From positions 31,964,227 through 32,028,226 of the forward strand of contig NC_088873.1 of assembly GCF_032884065.1 (NCBI RefSeq): DNA of 64,000 nt, written 5' to 3'. Position 1 is the stretch's first letter, and the number at the start of each line of letters is the position of its first letter. This DNA comes from Artemia franciscana (taxonomy: Eukaryota > Arthropoda > Branchiopoda > Anostraca > Artemiidae). Made by a program: the position numbers and the translations under genes. A model generated the notes under the pieces. The model did no database searches. It was not told the DNA's origin and worked only from the letters and a program-made list of their open reading frames with translations. This document shows positions 1-11,943 of the stretch, one piece after another.

Positions 1-3000
1 CTTCAAAAACGAATTCCACTTGGTCAAAATAAAAGTGCAATACATATTCAGTTTAATTAACCGACGACAAACCAGATATGAAGGTTTACACAGCGCGTCC
101 TGTGATCGTTAGGGTTGTTTTGATAAGAATTTCAAGCTAGAAGCACATAATCTGTCAAAAGACGATTGGGAAGTTTATAAAAACGTTACAATAATGACTA
201 GACTTTCAACGTATAATTTGGAATTAAAAATGATGAATGTATGGAAGGATATGGATGAGGCATTGGGAGAGAGACAGTGAAGAGGTATAGAGGGGTAGAA
301 AGAGAGACAATCTAAAAATATTACCAAATATTTTGAATATATATGGCAAATTGAGGGGGAAGACACTGCTGTGGATAAAGGTTGTCTCCATCTCATGATT
401 TCCTTAGCATACATAGAAGTCTATTTACCCGGAGGTATTTATTGATCATATCCTTTTTGTAATTGCATCTGTCGCTATTCCTCTTGAAAACTGTATTGTT
501 AACTCTTTCCGCTTGTATGCAGATTATATAGCGTGAACGAACAATGAACTACGCGGCTCACCACCCGGCAAGAAGATTAATAAACTCTTGCACAAGCTCA
601 GTAATGGAAAACGATTTTGCTCGGGGCCTTTATATTACAAAAAATAATATATCTGACTAGCAACCATGTAAAACTATTGTGCTATTTTTCTTGTCTGAAA
701 GATGCCAAAAAATTCCAGGAAACAAAGATCTCAAGGCATAGAAACTGGTTTTTTCTATGACCACCTGTTATAGGGAACTCCTTATCTATCCAGATGAGCG
801 GAGTTCAACTTGGATCTATTATACCATATCATCAACAACACACCGAGCAACCATCTCTAATCACTGTGCTTTGTATGTATTCAAAATGCCGTCGAGAAAT
901 CTTAGAAATAAAGATCTCAATGCATAGAAACTGGAAAGTGGTGTGTTCAGTCGTATAAATATGCAAAATAATTGGACTGTCATCGCACTACGATGGTTTT
1001 TAGAACCAAAACAAATTCCATTGACCTTCAAAACCCGTTTGGGTATTAGACATTTAAATTTACAAAAAAAATCTAGGTAATCAGCACTTAAATCTGCAAA
1101 AAAACCTTTGTCCCTGACAAAGCCGTTTGAATTTTCATATGTAAACAATAGACCAAATAATTGAAGGGTTAGTGACTCCTTATGAGTCCAGGTATACCCC
1201 CTATGCGTGTAGCAGGAAGCATTAATATGTAACTACTACTCACAGGATCGGCTGAAATGAGAAGCTCCCATTCTGAAGCTTTGTTTAGATTTCAGTGAAG
1301 TGGGAACGCCTATTCCTGCTGCAGGTAAGCAGCTTTTTGACACCAGGGCATGCATCAATACACAAAAAATGTAGGTATCAGGGTACCAAATATAATGGCG
1401 TTGCAGCCATCTCAAAATTTCGCAGCTTTCCAAAATATAATGGTACCTTAAATATAAGGTACCAAATATAATGGCGTTGCAGCCATCTCAAAATTTCGCA
1501 TACAGCTTCTGGAATTTACAGGAGAACAAAAATAAGGCTTTCAAGCTATTCTTTGGAACAGCTTTTTTAAAGTACTAATAAAAGGATAAATCTGTGAAAC
1601 TATAATATTCAGCTGAGCTATTTTGCTTCACTTTGGCATAAAGTCCATGAAATCATATGACAGATTTACTGAAATATTTTGTCCAATCAATCACAATAGG
1701 TCTTTCTCAAACCCTATGAAGCAGATCTACTTACTCTTATTTCTAAACAACTTTTCATTGCGATCGGATCTTTTCTTTCTAGGCTAGAGCTACAAAAGCG
1801 CATGCCTTGGTTCTGCATACACGAAGAAGAGCCAAAAAGTGATGCCACATCTGTCTCAAACGGAACTTCTGCAACAACGCCTAGCTGATTTTACATTTTT
1901 ATTTTATAGTCACAATGTAGGAAATATATCACATATATATATTAGATTGTCTTAAAGAAACCCAAGCGAAATATTGAGTTAGGTCTTAAACCCTGCACTT
2001 TTTGTTGTTTTGCTAGGTCTTCATATTTCGTACAGCTTAGGTTTTTGTATGCTTTTGCTCAAGTGAGTACCTAAGATTATCCTTATGCAATTCTTCTGGA
2101 AACGATTTTACCATAGTTTCTCCGACTTTTCAAATTACCCACGTTTTCACGCCACACTAAACGATTTTCTTCGCCATTGGTTCTTACCATCTGAGTCTAA
2201 GGCTTATGTTCTTATTCTTCCAAAGTTCTTCAGAAGTGCAAAACAACAAAAAACAAAATCAGTGCCATGGCCACACTATATGCTTTTACTTCATCCACGT
2301 TGCTTATTAATATTAGCTAGGTAAGTAAAACTATTCACTAGGTAAATTTTGACTCCTATTAACATTAAACCTTTTTAACCTTGTTTATTTCTAACCTATG
2401 CATCTTAGTCTACTTACTATTCTTTTTCAGTACTAGGAGAGGTATACCTTCCAAAACCTCAAGTTCTACTATGGTCTTTTTATTAATTTTTTAGAATAAA
2501 ATAAATAAAATTTTCCATATAAAGGGGACAAATCGAACCCTGCTTATCTTCTGACTTCATAACAAACCAGCTAATAACCTTGATTAGTACCTTAACCGCA
2601 GCATTATTACTTTTGTGCAGAGCATTAACCACTAAAAACAGCTTATCAAGCATGAGTAAAACACAGCCCTGCTAAACTTCTGATTCCAATCCAAACAACC
2701 TAGTAGCTTAAACTCGATATAGGGCTAATCATTTTAACGTTGCTTACTTATACGGTCTAGTATTTAAGAATAGGATCTTCACTAACATTTTTCTGTCTGC
2801 TGAATCGAATGTGTGTTTAAACCTTAAAGCTCGATTCGAAAGAACCGCTTTACTTCACTGTTCTTCCTATAACCTTGCCAGTATTATGTCTTAGTCTGAT
2901 GTGTTACGCATCCTTCCGAAATCACATAGATGCCTCAATACTTACTGCACTCATCCTCATGTCCTCTCTTATATAGAAGTGTAATTACAGTTTCTTATGC

Positions 3001-3640
3001 TCACCAGGTACTTTTTCTTTACTAAAAATCATTTTAATATTCGTCAGGGCCTTCTTTCTAACTTAGTATGAAGCATATTTCCTAACTCAAGTATCTTATT
3101 ATCAGGATTTGCAAAAATGTTGTTTTGAATTTCTTCCGATATATTTCCTCACTCTCCTTGGTTGAATAAATGTTCCTTCAGCTCGAAACGTCAATAACAA
3201 TTTGACTATTTCCCTTCTCATTTCTTACGGCCTTACAAACCCCAGTTTGTTAATACAAAATCTTTCTTCCATGCTGTCTAACTGTATCAATCAGATCTAC
3301 ATTAATGTTACTTGCAGCCACAACTTCATATTTCATTAATTTAATGCCTACATTACTTCGTTTAATGTCCTTTTAATGGGTTTTGAAACTTAATTGGGCA
3401 ATATAGCTTCTAATTAGTGAATAACCCTTTCCTAGCTTCTCGCAATTCTTTATTCTATACGATTTACTTGGTGTAAAAAAGTCTAATTCCTCATTGTGAT
3501 GAATGGTACGCAAAGAGTGATCTTTATCAATAACGAGAGCTTAAATTTTTATAATATTAAATCAAGGAATCAGCTTTTGAGGTGTGTCCGAACATGGATT
3601 TTTTTTCGATAATGAAGTTAAACATATTCATTAGTACATC
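1..3640. other. Unassigned AT-rich intergenic DNA
   Basis: No ORF here has recognisable protein motifs; all are short and AT-driven. The only internal structure I see is a 43-bp direct repeat at 1382-1424 and 1458-1500, starting at GGTACC, and a weaker short duplication around 720-750 and 900-935 (AAAGATCTCAA.GCATAGAAACTGG). I see no RNA gene. Confidence 0.5.
1382..1500. repeat. 43-bp direct repeat pair
   Basis: Two identical 43-bp copies begin with GGTACCAAATATAATGGCG, at 1382-1424 and 1458-1500. They are separated by 33 bp that contain a further GGTACC. The pattern is a local tandem duplication with a spacer; no function is evident. Confidence 0.8.
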
Positions 3641-3654
3641 AGAGGGTTAATATA

Positions 3655-4145
3655 ATCATAGGCAGCGCAATAGCGCTGCCTAAGTAAAGAGCGATGTGGG
3701 CATAATGTATTATTTATTTGTTTAGACCAGGGCGTTTCGTATCGAAGTTACTGTCATGTAAACTTTGGAGAGGTTTTATTCGATTAGAAATCTAAGGGGT
3801 TATTGCCTTTTTAAGTAGTCGAAAGTGATTGGAGGGTAACTAAACTCCTTCCCACGTCCAGCACTTCCCCAAGCGCATACAATCAAAATTTTGAAATAGC
3901 CTTTTTGTTCAGTTGAAAGGTCCGAAAATTATATTTTTGAAGATGACAAACCCCCCACAGCTCTCAGGGCAAGAGTTGTAAGTTATGTCCTGGGGGCATA
4001 TAAGGTGTATATAGAAAGACTGATCATATAAACTTCATAGGGGGCTCTTTGAATTTATTATCAGAAGCTCTAGTGCCCTTTCTAAGATTCAGAGTGATCG
4101 GCGTGTGGATACCCTCCCCTACGCCTCGTATTTTCCCGAAATGCA
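3655..4145 (+). repeat. Dispersed repeat G, plus-orientation copy
   Basis: The segment contains a GCGCAATAGCGC palindrome, the string AAAGAGCGATGTGGGCA, a segment ending in CAGGGCGTTTCGTATCGAAG and a CCCCCACAGCTCTCAGGGCAAGAG block. The same blocks occur in reverse orientation at 31,420-32,400. It is therefore a mobile or dispersed repeat rather than unique sequence. I see no coding capacity. Confidence 0.65.
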
Positions 4146-4157
4146 TACAATAGAAAT

Positions 4158-5520
4158 ATACGTGACTGACATAACCGGACCGGACCGGATCCGCTCTCTT
4201 TGGTGGAGTTGGGGGGGGGGGGGGTTCATTCTGAAAAATTAGAAAAATGAGGTATTTTGAACTTACGAAGGAGAGATCAGATCTTAAGGAGATTTCATAT
4301 TTAGTAGGAACTTGAAACTCAGATCTCTTATTTTAAATCCTGACTAGATCCAGTGTCATTAGGGGGGTACTGGAAATCCTGGAAAACACTTAAAGCGGAG
4401 AGATCAGGATGAAACTTGGTGAGAATAATAAGCACAAGTCAAAGATACGTGACTGACATAACCGGACCGAATCTGCTCTCTTTGGTGGAGTTTAGGGCGG
4501 GGGAGGAGTTCGGAAAAATTAGAAAAAATGAGAAAAAAACTTACGAACGGGTGAACAAATCTTAATGAAATTTGACATTTTAGAAGGATCTTGTGCTTTA
4601 GAACTCTCATTTTAGAATTCAACAAGATCTGGTGAAATTGGGGGGAGTTGGAGGGGGAAACCAGAATTCTTGGAAAACGTGAAAATCGAGGTACCTTACA
4701 AATGGGTGATCGAATCTTAATGAAACTTGATATATAGAAGTATCTTATGTCTCAGATGCTTCATTTTCAACTCGAATCAGATCCGGGGACATAGAGGGTT
4801 GGATGGGGGAAACAGAAATCTTGGAAACTGGAAAGCATGGAAAACGCTTAGAGTGGATAGATCGGAATGAAACTTAATGCGAAGAATGAGAAAAAGTTAT
4901 AGATGCATGATTGACATAATTGGAATGGATCCGTTCTCTTTGGGGGTCTGGGGGCTGTTAATTTGGAAAAATTAGAAAAATTGAAGTATTTTAACTTAAG
5001 AACGGGTGACCGGATCTTAATGAAATTTGATATTTAGAAGGAACTCATATCTCAGAATCTCTTATTTTAAATACCGACCAGATCTGTTGACTTTGGGGGT
5101 AGTTAGAGGGGGAAACCAGAAATCTTGGAAAACGCTTAGAGCGGAGAGATTGGGGTGAAACTTGGTGGGTAGAATAAGTAAATGTCGTAGATTCGTGATT
5201 GACGTAACCGGACTGGATCCATTTACGTTATGCGCTTTCTTTGGGGGAGTTAGAGGTTTGGGTTTAGTGCTATGGCGAGTTTGGTGCTTCTGGACGTGCT
5301 AGGACGATAAAAATTGGTAGGCGTGTCAGGGAGCTACACCAATTGACTCGATAAAGTCGTTTTCCCCGATTCGACGATCTGGGGGGCTGAAGGGAGAGGA
5401 AAAATTAGAAAAATTGAGTTATTTTTAACTTACGAGTGGGTGGTCGGATCTTAATGAATTTTTATATTTAGAAGGATCTCGTGACTTAGAGCTCTTATTT
5501 TAAATCCCGACCGGCATTAA
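4158..5520 (+). repeat. Tandem repeat, unit about 290 bp, 4-5 degenerate copies
   Basis: The motif GACATAACCGGACCG followed by GATCCGCTCTCTTTGG recurs near 4160, 4450, 4910 and 5200. Spacings are about 289, 458 and 290 bp; the 458-bp interval holds an extra partial unit. Each unit then runs through a G-rich stretch, AAAAATTAGAAAAATGAG, CTTACGAA.GGGTGA, ATCTTAATGAAATTTGATATTTAGAAGG and GGAAAACGCTTAGAG. The copies have diverged noticeably, so the array is old. The two ends blur into unassigned DNA. Confidence 0.8.
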
Positions 5521-5918
5521 GTCTCTGATTTTTCTTTTAAATCAATCGATTGATTCTTAAAATTTTGCTAGAGCTCATACCATATGAGCTCTTGGCTCTT
5601 CCGACTTCGTGACAAGTGCCATATGAGCTCTTATTTCTTGTTCCGTTTTGGTAATACTGAGCCGAGTCTACTTATTTCTCATCTGAACAGCCATGGGATA
5701 CTTTGGTTTTGAAGTAGATTTTAATCACCCGTTTGATTTCTTTAAACTTGGTTTTTGGTTTTTGAAATTTAAACCATCGTTTAATTGGAGCAACAAGAAG
5801 CTTTTTTTAAATACTTAAAAAAACTATAGAATGAAGAGCAAAGTATTTCTGATGAACCAAGATTTTTTTTTTCTTCTTTTTGTGGAATTGAACAAGGGCA
5901 CCGGCAGGAAATTTTCGA

Positions 5919-6980
5919 ATGGGGTTGGCAAACATCAAAATATTAGTGGTTCCCCCTAACAGTATTTTTGATTTTGAGAAACCATTTGACACAGTAGATT
6001 TTAGAGTTTTATTGCAGAGATTAGAATGCTTGGGTATCAAAGGAGTGTGTCTGAAGTGGTTTGAAAGTTATTTACGCGGGATGTGTATTAATGTGATGAT
6101 TAATGATGTGTTTTCTTCATCTTATCAATTGTCGTGTGGTGTGCCACAGGGGTCGGTCCTTGGTCCACTTCTTTATCTAGTTTATGTAGATAGTATGAAG
6201 CTCTATCTACCAGATTGTTGCCTAATGTCATTTGCTGATGACACTGCAGTTACGTTATCTAGTCGTTGTTTGGATAGCCTTGTGTTGAAAGTGAATGGAG
6301 TTTTGAGAAATTTCCATGTTTTTACTAGATTGAGTTTGTTATCTGTAAACGTTGCTAAGACTAATTTTGTTTTATATACTAGAGTAGGCAAGCCCATTGA
6401 TATTAAAGGTAAAATTTTGTTTGATAATAAGCATGTAGTTCAGGTTTGGGAAATCTGTTATTTAGGTTTTTACATTGATTTTAATCTTTCGTGGAAACAC
6501 CACAGTGATATTGTTGCAACAATGGTTGCCCGCGACCTTGGAGCAATTCAACGTTTCAGAATTTTTTCAACTCCGAGAGTTTTATTGCTTTTATACCACG
6601 CTCTGATTCACCCTTGTATTTCGTATGGGTGCATGTTATGGGCAAGCAATTTTTATCTGAATTTTAAACGTGTTCAGATTCTTCAAAATAAAGCGATGCG
6701 TTTTATTGGTGGATATGTTGAAGGTGAGCACAACACTACAGCTTCCTTCAAAAAGTTACAAGTGCTGAACGTAGGACAGCTACGGGAATACCAAGTTGGA
6801 ATTTTTGCCTATCAATGTTGGAATAATCTAAGTCCAGAGGTTTTTTGCGATTATTATAGTGAAAATAGATCGTTCCATCATGATGAAACGCGTCACGCTA
6901 GTGATTTCGTCATCCCACACAGAAGTGTAAACACGGCCGGCTTCCCTACTAGATTTTCAGGTCCTAAAGTGTGGAACTAA
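5919..6980 (+). pseudogene. LINE reverse transcriptase, C-terminal two thirds
   Basis: This 353-codon open frame encodes RT domains from the FDTVD motif (residues 23-27) onward. GVPQGSVLGP lies at 74-83 and the catalytic FADD box at 105-108, followed by the thumb and a C-terminal region ending SGPKVWN. The first 15 or so residues are flanking read-through: the family normally has an endonuclease domain and several hundred residues upstream, all missing here. The TAA at 6978 is premature. The conserved end of the protein (VPESIRAAEHLG, then LKSKLKKYLLG) continues in another frame to a TAG at 7067-7069, so one small indel near 6975-6983 broke the frame. The catalytic Asp pair is intact, but the copy is non-autonomous. 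Confidence 0.88.
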
Positions 6981-7300
6981 ACTGTGTTCCTGAGAGCATT
7001 CGGGCGGCTGAGCACCTGGGGTTATTAAAAAGTAAATTGAAAAAGTATTTATTAGGCCAATGTTCATAGTTCTTTCTTTTCTTTTTTTTATTACTATGAG
7101 ATTGGTTATTATTATTGATGAGTTGGTGAGAGATTGGTCGTTATTGTTTATATTTTTTTTATGTTTGTAGTGAATTATTAATTAGAATCTGAGTTTTATG
7201 TACCCGCCCAGTCGCAAGTGCTTTTTTGCATCTTTCTTGGGGCGGGTAATGGGATATTAGTTAATTGTATTTGGATTATAGATAAAGTGAACTGAACTTA
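5950..7300 (+). mobile_element. 5'-truncated non-LTR retrotransposon (LINE), Jockey/CR1-like
   Basis: The element enters midway through the reverse transcriptase domain (about 5950) and keeps the rest of the RT, the C-terminal tail and a 3' UTR. The UTR contains a perfect 9-bp stem, TACCCGCCC at 7201-7209 pairing with GGGCGGGTA at 7240-7248. It ends near 7300 in GAACTGAACTTAATTGAACC followed by CTGACTGACT-like repeats. Loss of the 5' half and a simple 3' terminus is the usual result of incomplete target-primed reverse transcription. The exact end and any target-site duplication could not be fixed by eye. Confidence 0.8.
6983..7069 (+). pseudogene. Frameshifted C-terminal tail of the LINE ORF2
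   Basis: Reading from 6983 in the +2 frame relative to the main ORF gives a 28-residue tail with VPESIRAAEHLG and LKSKLKKYLLG before TAG. This is the usual end of Jockey/CR1-type ORF2, a short basic helix after the WN..LP..IR motif. It shows that the stop at 6978-6980 is secondary damage and not the natural terminus. Confidence 0.75.
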
Positions 7301-8559
7301 ATTGAACCCGACTGACTGACCATATCTCAAATAGTAAGCTCTACGAAAAATGTTGTTCAATCCTGCTTTCTAGGCCTACAATAAAAGAAAGGATAAGTTA
7401 GCTAGGATATGTTCTACGGATGAAGAATGACAGATTGCCAAATATTGTCCTCATCGGCCAACCTTATAGGCCCAAATGATAAGTAGGTCGTCCCCGAATA
7501 TGGTGGTAGGATGTTTTAGGAAAGATGTAAGGGAAATGGGAGCTTCTTGGGAGGGTATAAAGAGGTGGCCTATGAATATATTTAAATGGATGAAGAGTGT
7601 GTGTAACTGTGTTGGCCTCAGATGGCTTTGTGCTGCAGTAAGTTTTAAGTAGTATTAGTAGTGTTAAAGTGCTAAAAAAAACTTCGTCATAAAAAGGGAG
7701 ATATTAAGGATGGTACAGTCTTCATCATATGCTGAATAATTTCCATTTGTTTTAAGTTTTAACATTACTCCTTATTTTTAGTTGAAAAAACTTGTCTTTT
7801 TACTCAATAATTTAGAACACAGCAATGTACTTACTAAACAATCAGAAATATCGAAATTGAAAAAGTTTTTTTTCTTTTACAATTCCAATGCTCATTTAAA
7901 AAATGAATATGGATACAAAGACTTTATTTGAAATTTAAAACAAAAAAAATAAATATAAATTATTTTTAGTACTACTTTTCTTGCTCTTGTTTCAGCAAAC
8001 CTCTTCTCTTCTTCTTTTTTTCTTATCTCCGAAGTACAAGAAAAAATTTAGTTCGTATATAAGCCCCAAGCGGTTATTAAAGCACCTGTAGGTCTATTAT
8101 AGTCTTTTTTTGCTAGTTCGGCATTTTTGTTGAGATTTCACAAACCCATCAATCTCCTTAAACATTCGATTTAGTTACAATGCAAAAGCTTAAGAGTCAG
8201 GTTGAGCTTTTCCATGGATGATGCTTACATAAGCCATAGGGCATCTGTATCTTAAAAAAGTTATGCACAAATTACGAAAAACAGATCCCACCTTGCAGGG
8301 ACACATTCAGGGTTCAGTTCGGGGTGGGTATGTATTTTTCAGGAGGGGTAGGGGTCGAATTTTTTTTTTAAATGTATCAAAATTTCTTATGTCCATTTTT
8401 GTTATTTTTACGTGAAGACAAACATGTTCAGGGGGGGGGTAAAACCATAGCCCCTTCTAAATACAGCCTTGGCAGCTTGATATAAGATGATGTATAAGAT
8501 GATTGGAACAATCCATAGTCATACCTGCTTCCTCTTAGCATTTTAATTGCTTTTTTTAA
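7301..8559. other. Unassigned DNA with a 3'-tail fragment of the foldback element
   Basis: No supported gene. At about 7,720-7,815 the string TTTGTTTTAAGTTTTAAC followed by ACTCCTTATTTTTAGTTG and AAAAAACTTG matches the 3' tail of the foldback element seen complete at 20,994-22,687. Here only the tail is present. The rest is AT-rich, with a G-rich patch near 8,320-8,445. Confidence 0.5.
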
Positions 8560-8919
8560 GGAGCAGGACTAACTCTAACTCGCGCAACAGCAATATATAG
8601 AGCTGCAGAGGCGACCCAAGCAAAGCTGATAATTATATCCAACCAGGAACACTTCAAAGTGCATTTAAAACAAGAGTTAGATGTGGTAACGTGGCAAGGA
8701 AGAAAATGCTACGAATGTGGTGGAAGCTTCACACCTGTTCCTCAAGGGACTCGGGTGAAGGGTCAAAGTGTCACAATTGTGGAGGAGATTTTTAGTAAAA
8801 AGCCATCAGCACCCTGCCAAAGGAAAATGCTGCATAAAATGCAAGAAGATGAATCACTTTGCAAAAATGTGCAGAAACAGTCAAAGGAAAGTCAATTGTG
8901 TTGGAGAAGAAGAAATTAA
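8560..8919 (+). pseudogene. gypsy gag C-terminal part with zinc knuckles
   Basis: The frame is open from just after a TAA at 8557 and reads LTLTRATAIYRAAEATQAK, then a CYECGG half-knuckle near 8708. A second block, KCHNCGG, lies in another frame near 8770. A complete CCHC knuckle, C-IK-C-KKMN-H-FAKM-C, is read in the ORF starting at 8768. The C-x2-C-x4-H-x4-C spacing is the classic nucleocapsid RNA-binding motif. Because the pieces lie in different frames, at least two indels hit this region. The N-terminal capsid part is missing or unrecognisable. Confidence 0.75.
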
Positions 8920-8959
8920 CACAGATAACTCTTCACAGTACTTCATTGATAGCTTTCAA

Positions 8960-9215
8960 ACCAAGGAAGAAAATAGCAATGAATCAATGGCTGAATCTAG
9001 CAAAAGAAGGAATCACTATAGAATTCAGAAGTGACACAGGTGCAGAAGCAAATATCATACCAAGGAAGACCTTTAACAAGATATACCCATAACCAAAACT
9101 TAGGCCAACATCCGACATACTTACAAGTTATATTGGTGAATCATTAAAAGTAGCAGGCACCTGTCATCTAGAGGTTCAGCGTAGACACAGACAAAAAGTA
9201 TATGTTTAGTAGACA
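8960..9215 (+). pseudogene. gypsy retropepsin (aspartic protease)
   Basis: The frame contains the active-site DTGAEANIIP motif at 9033-9062, followed by FNKIYP and then a TAA (about 9091). Downstream, in the same reading, lie recognisable residues of a protease flap and C-terminal part (SYIGESLKVAGTCHLEV). Retropepsins of this group use D-T/S-G-A-E as catalytic loop and work as dimers to process Gag-Pol. The stop after the first third makes it non-functional. Confidence 0.7.
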
Positions 9216-9312
9216 GAACAGTGTATTGTTGAACTTAACTAAGTTCATATACAAATTAGAACAGATAACAATAGCTAGTGTCACATATGGGATTCTGGCA
9301 GAATACTAAGAC

Positions 9313-10161
9313 GTGTTTGAAGGCATAGGTAAAATGTCTGGAAAGTGCAAGATATACCTGAAACATGACGCAATACCATCAGTAAAGCCTCCAAAAAGAG
9401 TACCCTTGACAATTCGGGACAAACTGAAAAGCGAACTGGAACGAATGGCATCCCTCAGAATAATCGACAAAATTACTGAGCCAACAGAGTGGGTAAGCTC
9501 TATAGTGATAGTACAGAAGTCCAACGGTGACATCCGGATATGCCTAGATCCAGTAGAATTGAACAAGTGGATACAGAGACCATACTATCCAATACCAACG
9601 TTTGACGTCATTACAAACAAATGTCACGGAGCTCAAAATCTTTTCAAACTAGATGCCTGGAATGGATGCTGGTCGATGGTACTTGATGACGCATCATCAG
9701 AGCTGACAACGTTCAACATCGTGTTCGGGAGATTTAAGTGGATAAGATATTCATTTGGAATAATTTCAGCTTAGTATGAGTACCAGCGCCGTATGGAGGG
9801 GGTTTTTGGAGGATTTGGTATTGGGCTAATAGTGGACGATTTAGCAGGCATAAGAAAAAGTAAAGAAGATCATGACATGCAACTGAAAGCAGTCCTCCAA
9901 AGAGCAAGAGCGAAAGGAGTTAGGTTTAACCGGGACAACTGCATATTCAACACAACAGCCATAGCATAATTTGGCCATTTGCTAACCAAGGAGGGTGTCA
10001 AGCCAGACCCCAACATAGCAAAAGCAATAGCTGAAATACCAGAGCCCAGAAACACAGAGGAACTGCAGACATTATTAGGAATGTTCAACTATCTCTCCAG
10101 ATATATACCAAACCTTTCAAGTCAGAATCAACCTCTTCAGGAGCTCGGAAAGGCTAAATAA
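9313..10161 (+). pseudogene. gypsy reverse transcriptase
   Basis: A single frame runs from 9313 to 10161, broken by a TAG at 9772-9774 and a TAA at 9967-9969. In order it shows FEGIGKMSGK, KPPKRVPLTIRDKLKSELER, the fingers motif WVSSIVIVQKSNGDIRICLD, FKLDAWNGCW (catalytic Asp of motif A), LTTFNIVFGRFKW, the IVDD box at about 9829-9840 (family consensus YVDD) and GHLLTKEGVKPDP, then the connection LLGMFNYLSRYIPNLS. The TAG falls just after FGIISA, where the family has SAPE. Expected RT length is fully covered, so only point changes separate it from an open frame. An earlier stop at about 9307-9309 separates it from protease. Confidence 0.88.
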
Positions 10162-10162
10162 A

Positions 10163-10655
10163 TTGTTTGGACGAAGAACCACGGTGATACAAGTCAAATT
10201 ATTCGCCAATCATTGCGTGGACACCTCTCATATTTCGATAACTTACTGTCAAGAAGTTGAAACAATCGTTGACGCCTCCAAACACGGCCTGGGAGCCCAA
10301 CTACTAGTGAAAGACGAAACAGTAGCATGTGGTTCACGGTCATTGAGTGATACAGAACAAAGAAACTCTCAAATAGAGAAATAACTATTTGCCATCGTAT
10401 TTGCGTATTTGCAAACATTCTCATCAATATTTATTTGGAGGGAAATTTTCCGTCATTACAGATCACAAACCACTGGAAAATATTTTAAGAAAACCAATCA
10501 GCAAAGCCCCACCTAGATTACAACGGATAATGATAGCAATCCAGGCCTACGACCCAAGATTCACGTACAAAGCTGGAAAAGAAATTCCTGTCGCTGATGC
10601 CCCATCACGTTTACACATGGAAAACACAGACCCAGAAAAAGAACTACAGTCTTAA
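10163..10655 (+). pseudogene. gypsy RNase H
   Basis: The domain is split over frames. VDASKHGLGAQLL (first catalytic Asp) and RSLSDTEQRNSQIEK lie in the frame ending at TAA 10382-10384. HQYLFGGKFSVITDHKPLE, with the conserved TDHKPL motif, follows in the frame open to 10655. After that come RLQRIMIAIQAYDP and the linker VADAPSRL, where the family has ADALSR. Residues of the preceding connection (near 10,170-10,250) are in yet another frame. Two frameshifts of this kind mean no functional enzyme is made. Confidence 0.82.
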
Positions 10656-10861
10656 ATATACATGCATAACAATATGAAACACGTTCCAATGAAAGACCGA
10701 ATGGTGCAAAGTATTGCAGACAACACCAAACACTATCCAGAAATGCTAGTTCTAATTGACACAATCAAAAAAGTGTATCCAGAGCACAAAAGCCAGTGTC
10801 CAGATGAAATTCAGGAGTACTGAATCATAGAAATGAACTGGCGGTATACCAAGGCATCATC

Positions 10862-11074
10862 TTGAAGGGTGATCGAATCATAATACCGGGGTGTATGTGC
10901 CGAGACATAATGACCCGTCTTCACACGGCCCATTTAGGCATTTTCAAAACAAAACAACGCGCACGCTCATGCGTTTTCTTGCTAAATGTCACGGCTGATA
11001 TCACAAAGTATATTTCCGGATGTAAAATATGTAAAAAAAATTTAGCGATTGCCAACCAAAAGAACCTCTCCTGA
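10862..11074 (+). pseudogene. gypsy integrase HHCC zinc-binding domain
   Basis: The open segment reads KGDRIIIPGCM, RLHTAHLGIFKTKQRAR and then GCKICKKN. HTAH and CKIC provide the two His and two Cys of the integrase N-terminal zinc domain (H-x2-H here), and the text between is typical of Ty3/gypsy integrases. The catalytic core follows downstream in other frames. Confidence 0.75.
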
Positions 11075-11139
11075 ACTCTAAAATACCACAGTACCAGTCG
11101 GAACATGAAGGCACTGATTATGGGAAGGAAAAAACTAAT

Positions 11140-11575
11140 TTATAACCACTGACTACTACAGCAGACACATGAAACGAGACAAGCTAAACAACACGAGCTA
11201 GGGAGCCATCATAGCTAAATTGAAAAGCCAATTCTGACAATGGCCCCCAGTTTGCAGCAGAAGAATTCCAACATTTTTTAGGACATCGGAGAATCACACA
11301 CTGCACATCCAGCCCCTGATACCTCAGAGCAACGACCTTAGCGAAAAAGCGGCCCAAATCGTAAAAAGACATGTCAAAAGCGCTGATTGACACATCAGAC
11401 CCATACCTAGCTTTACTTGGGTATGGCAACACGACTGTAGACGATTTGGCATCGCCAGCACAACTCTTGATGAGTCGTCAGCTGAGATCAGTTATACCAT
11501 CCATAGAGTACAATTTCATATAAAAAATCGTGCCTAAAGAGGAACACAAGGCAGCAAGACGAAAGTAATAAAAAG
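11140..11575 (+). pseudogene. gypsy integrase catalytic core, multiply frameshifted
   Basis: All three DDE positions can still be read, in different frames: DYYSRH near 11,151 (first Asp), SDNGPQFAAEEFQHF at about 11,233-11,275 (second Asp) and PQSNDLSEKAAQIVKRH with the Glu codon at 11,343-11,345. TSDPYLALLGYGNT and SPAQLLMSRQLRSVIPS complete the core. The protein is not translatable as a unit because of at least three frame changes. Confidence 0.75.
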
Positions 11576-11607
11576 CCAAGAAGAAGTCTTATGACAGAAG
11601 AACACAC

Positions 11608-11943
11608 ATGATTAAATCCTTGACCCCAAGCCAGCAAGTATGGCTCAATAAAACTGGTCAAGCAAATAGAAGATGGATTGAGACGACGGTAAGCGGTATT
11701 TATGATGAATCAAGCAACCGGTCAGTGACTGTAAAGACAGAAGATGGGGCTGTATATAGACGCAACAGGAATTATATAGGTACCAGATCCACTACCAACG
11801 AGTTCACCTACTTGCAAAACAAAGAGATTCCGTTAACGAATATAGAGATGCCCTTGGAACCTGGTCCATCGTGTGAATCCCCCCAAGCTACGAGTCTATC
11901 AACCAATATCAGTGGGAGGTTTAGCCCATCTGAAGAAACTTAG
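11608..11943 (+). pseudogene. gypsy integrase C-terminal region
   Basis: This is a 111-codon open frame beginning MIKSLTPSQQVWL. It contains VWLNKTG (SH3-like start), SNRSVTVKTEDGAVYRRNRNYIGTRS, and then a Pro/Ser-rich tail up to TAG. The pattern V.TEDG..YRRNR.HL is the standard C-terminal signature of Ty3/gypsy integrases. It is probably the natural end of the pol polyprotein. Confidence 0.7.
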
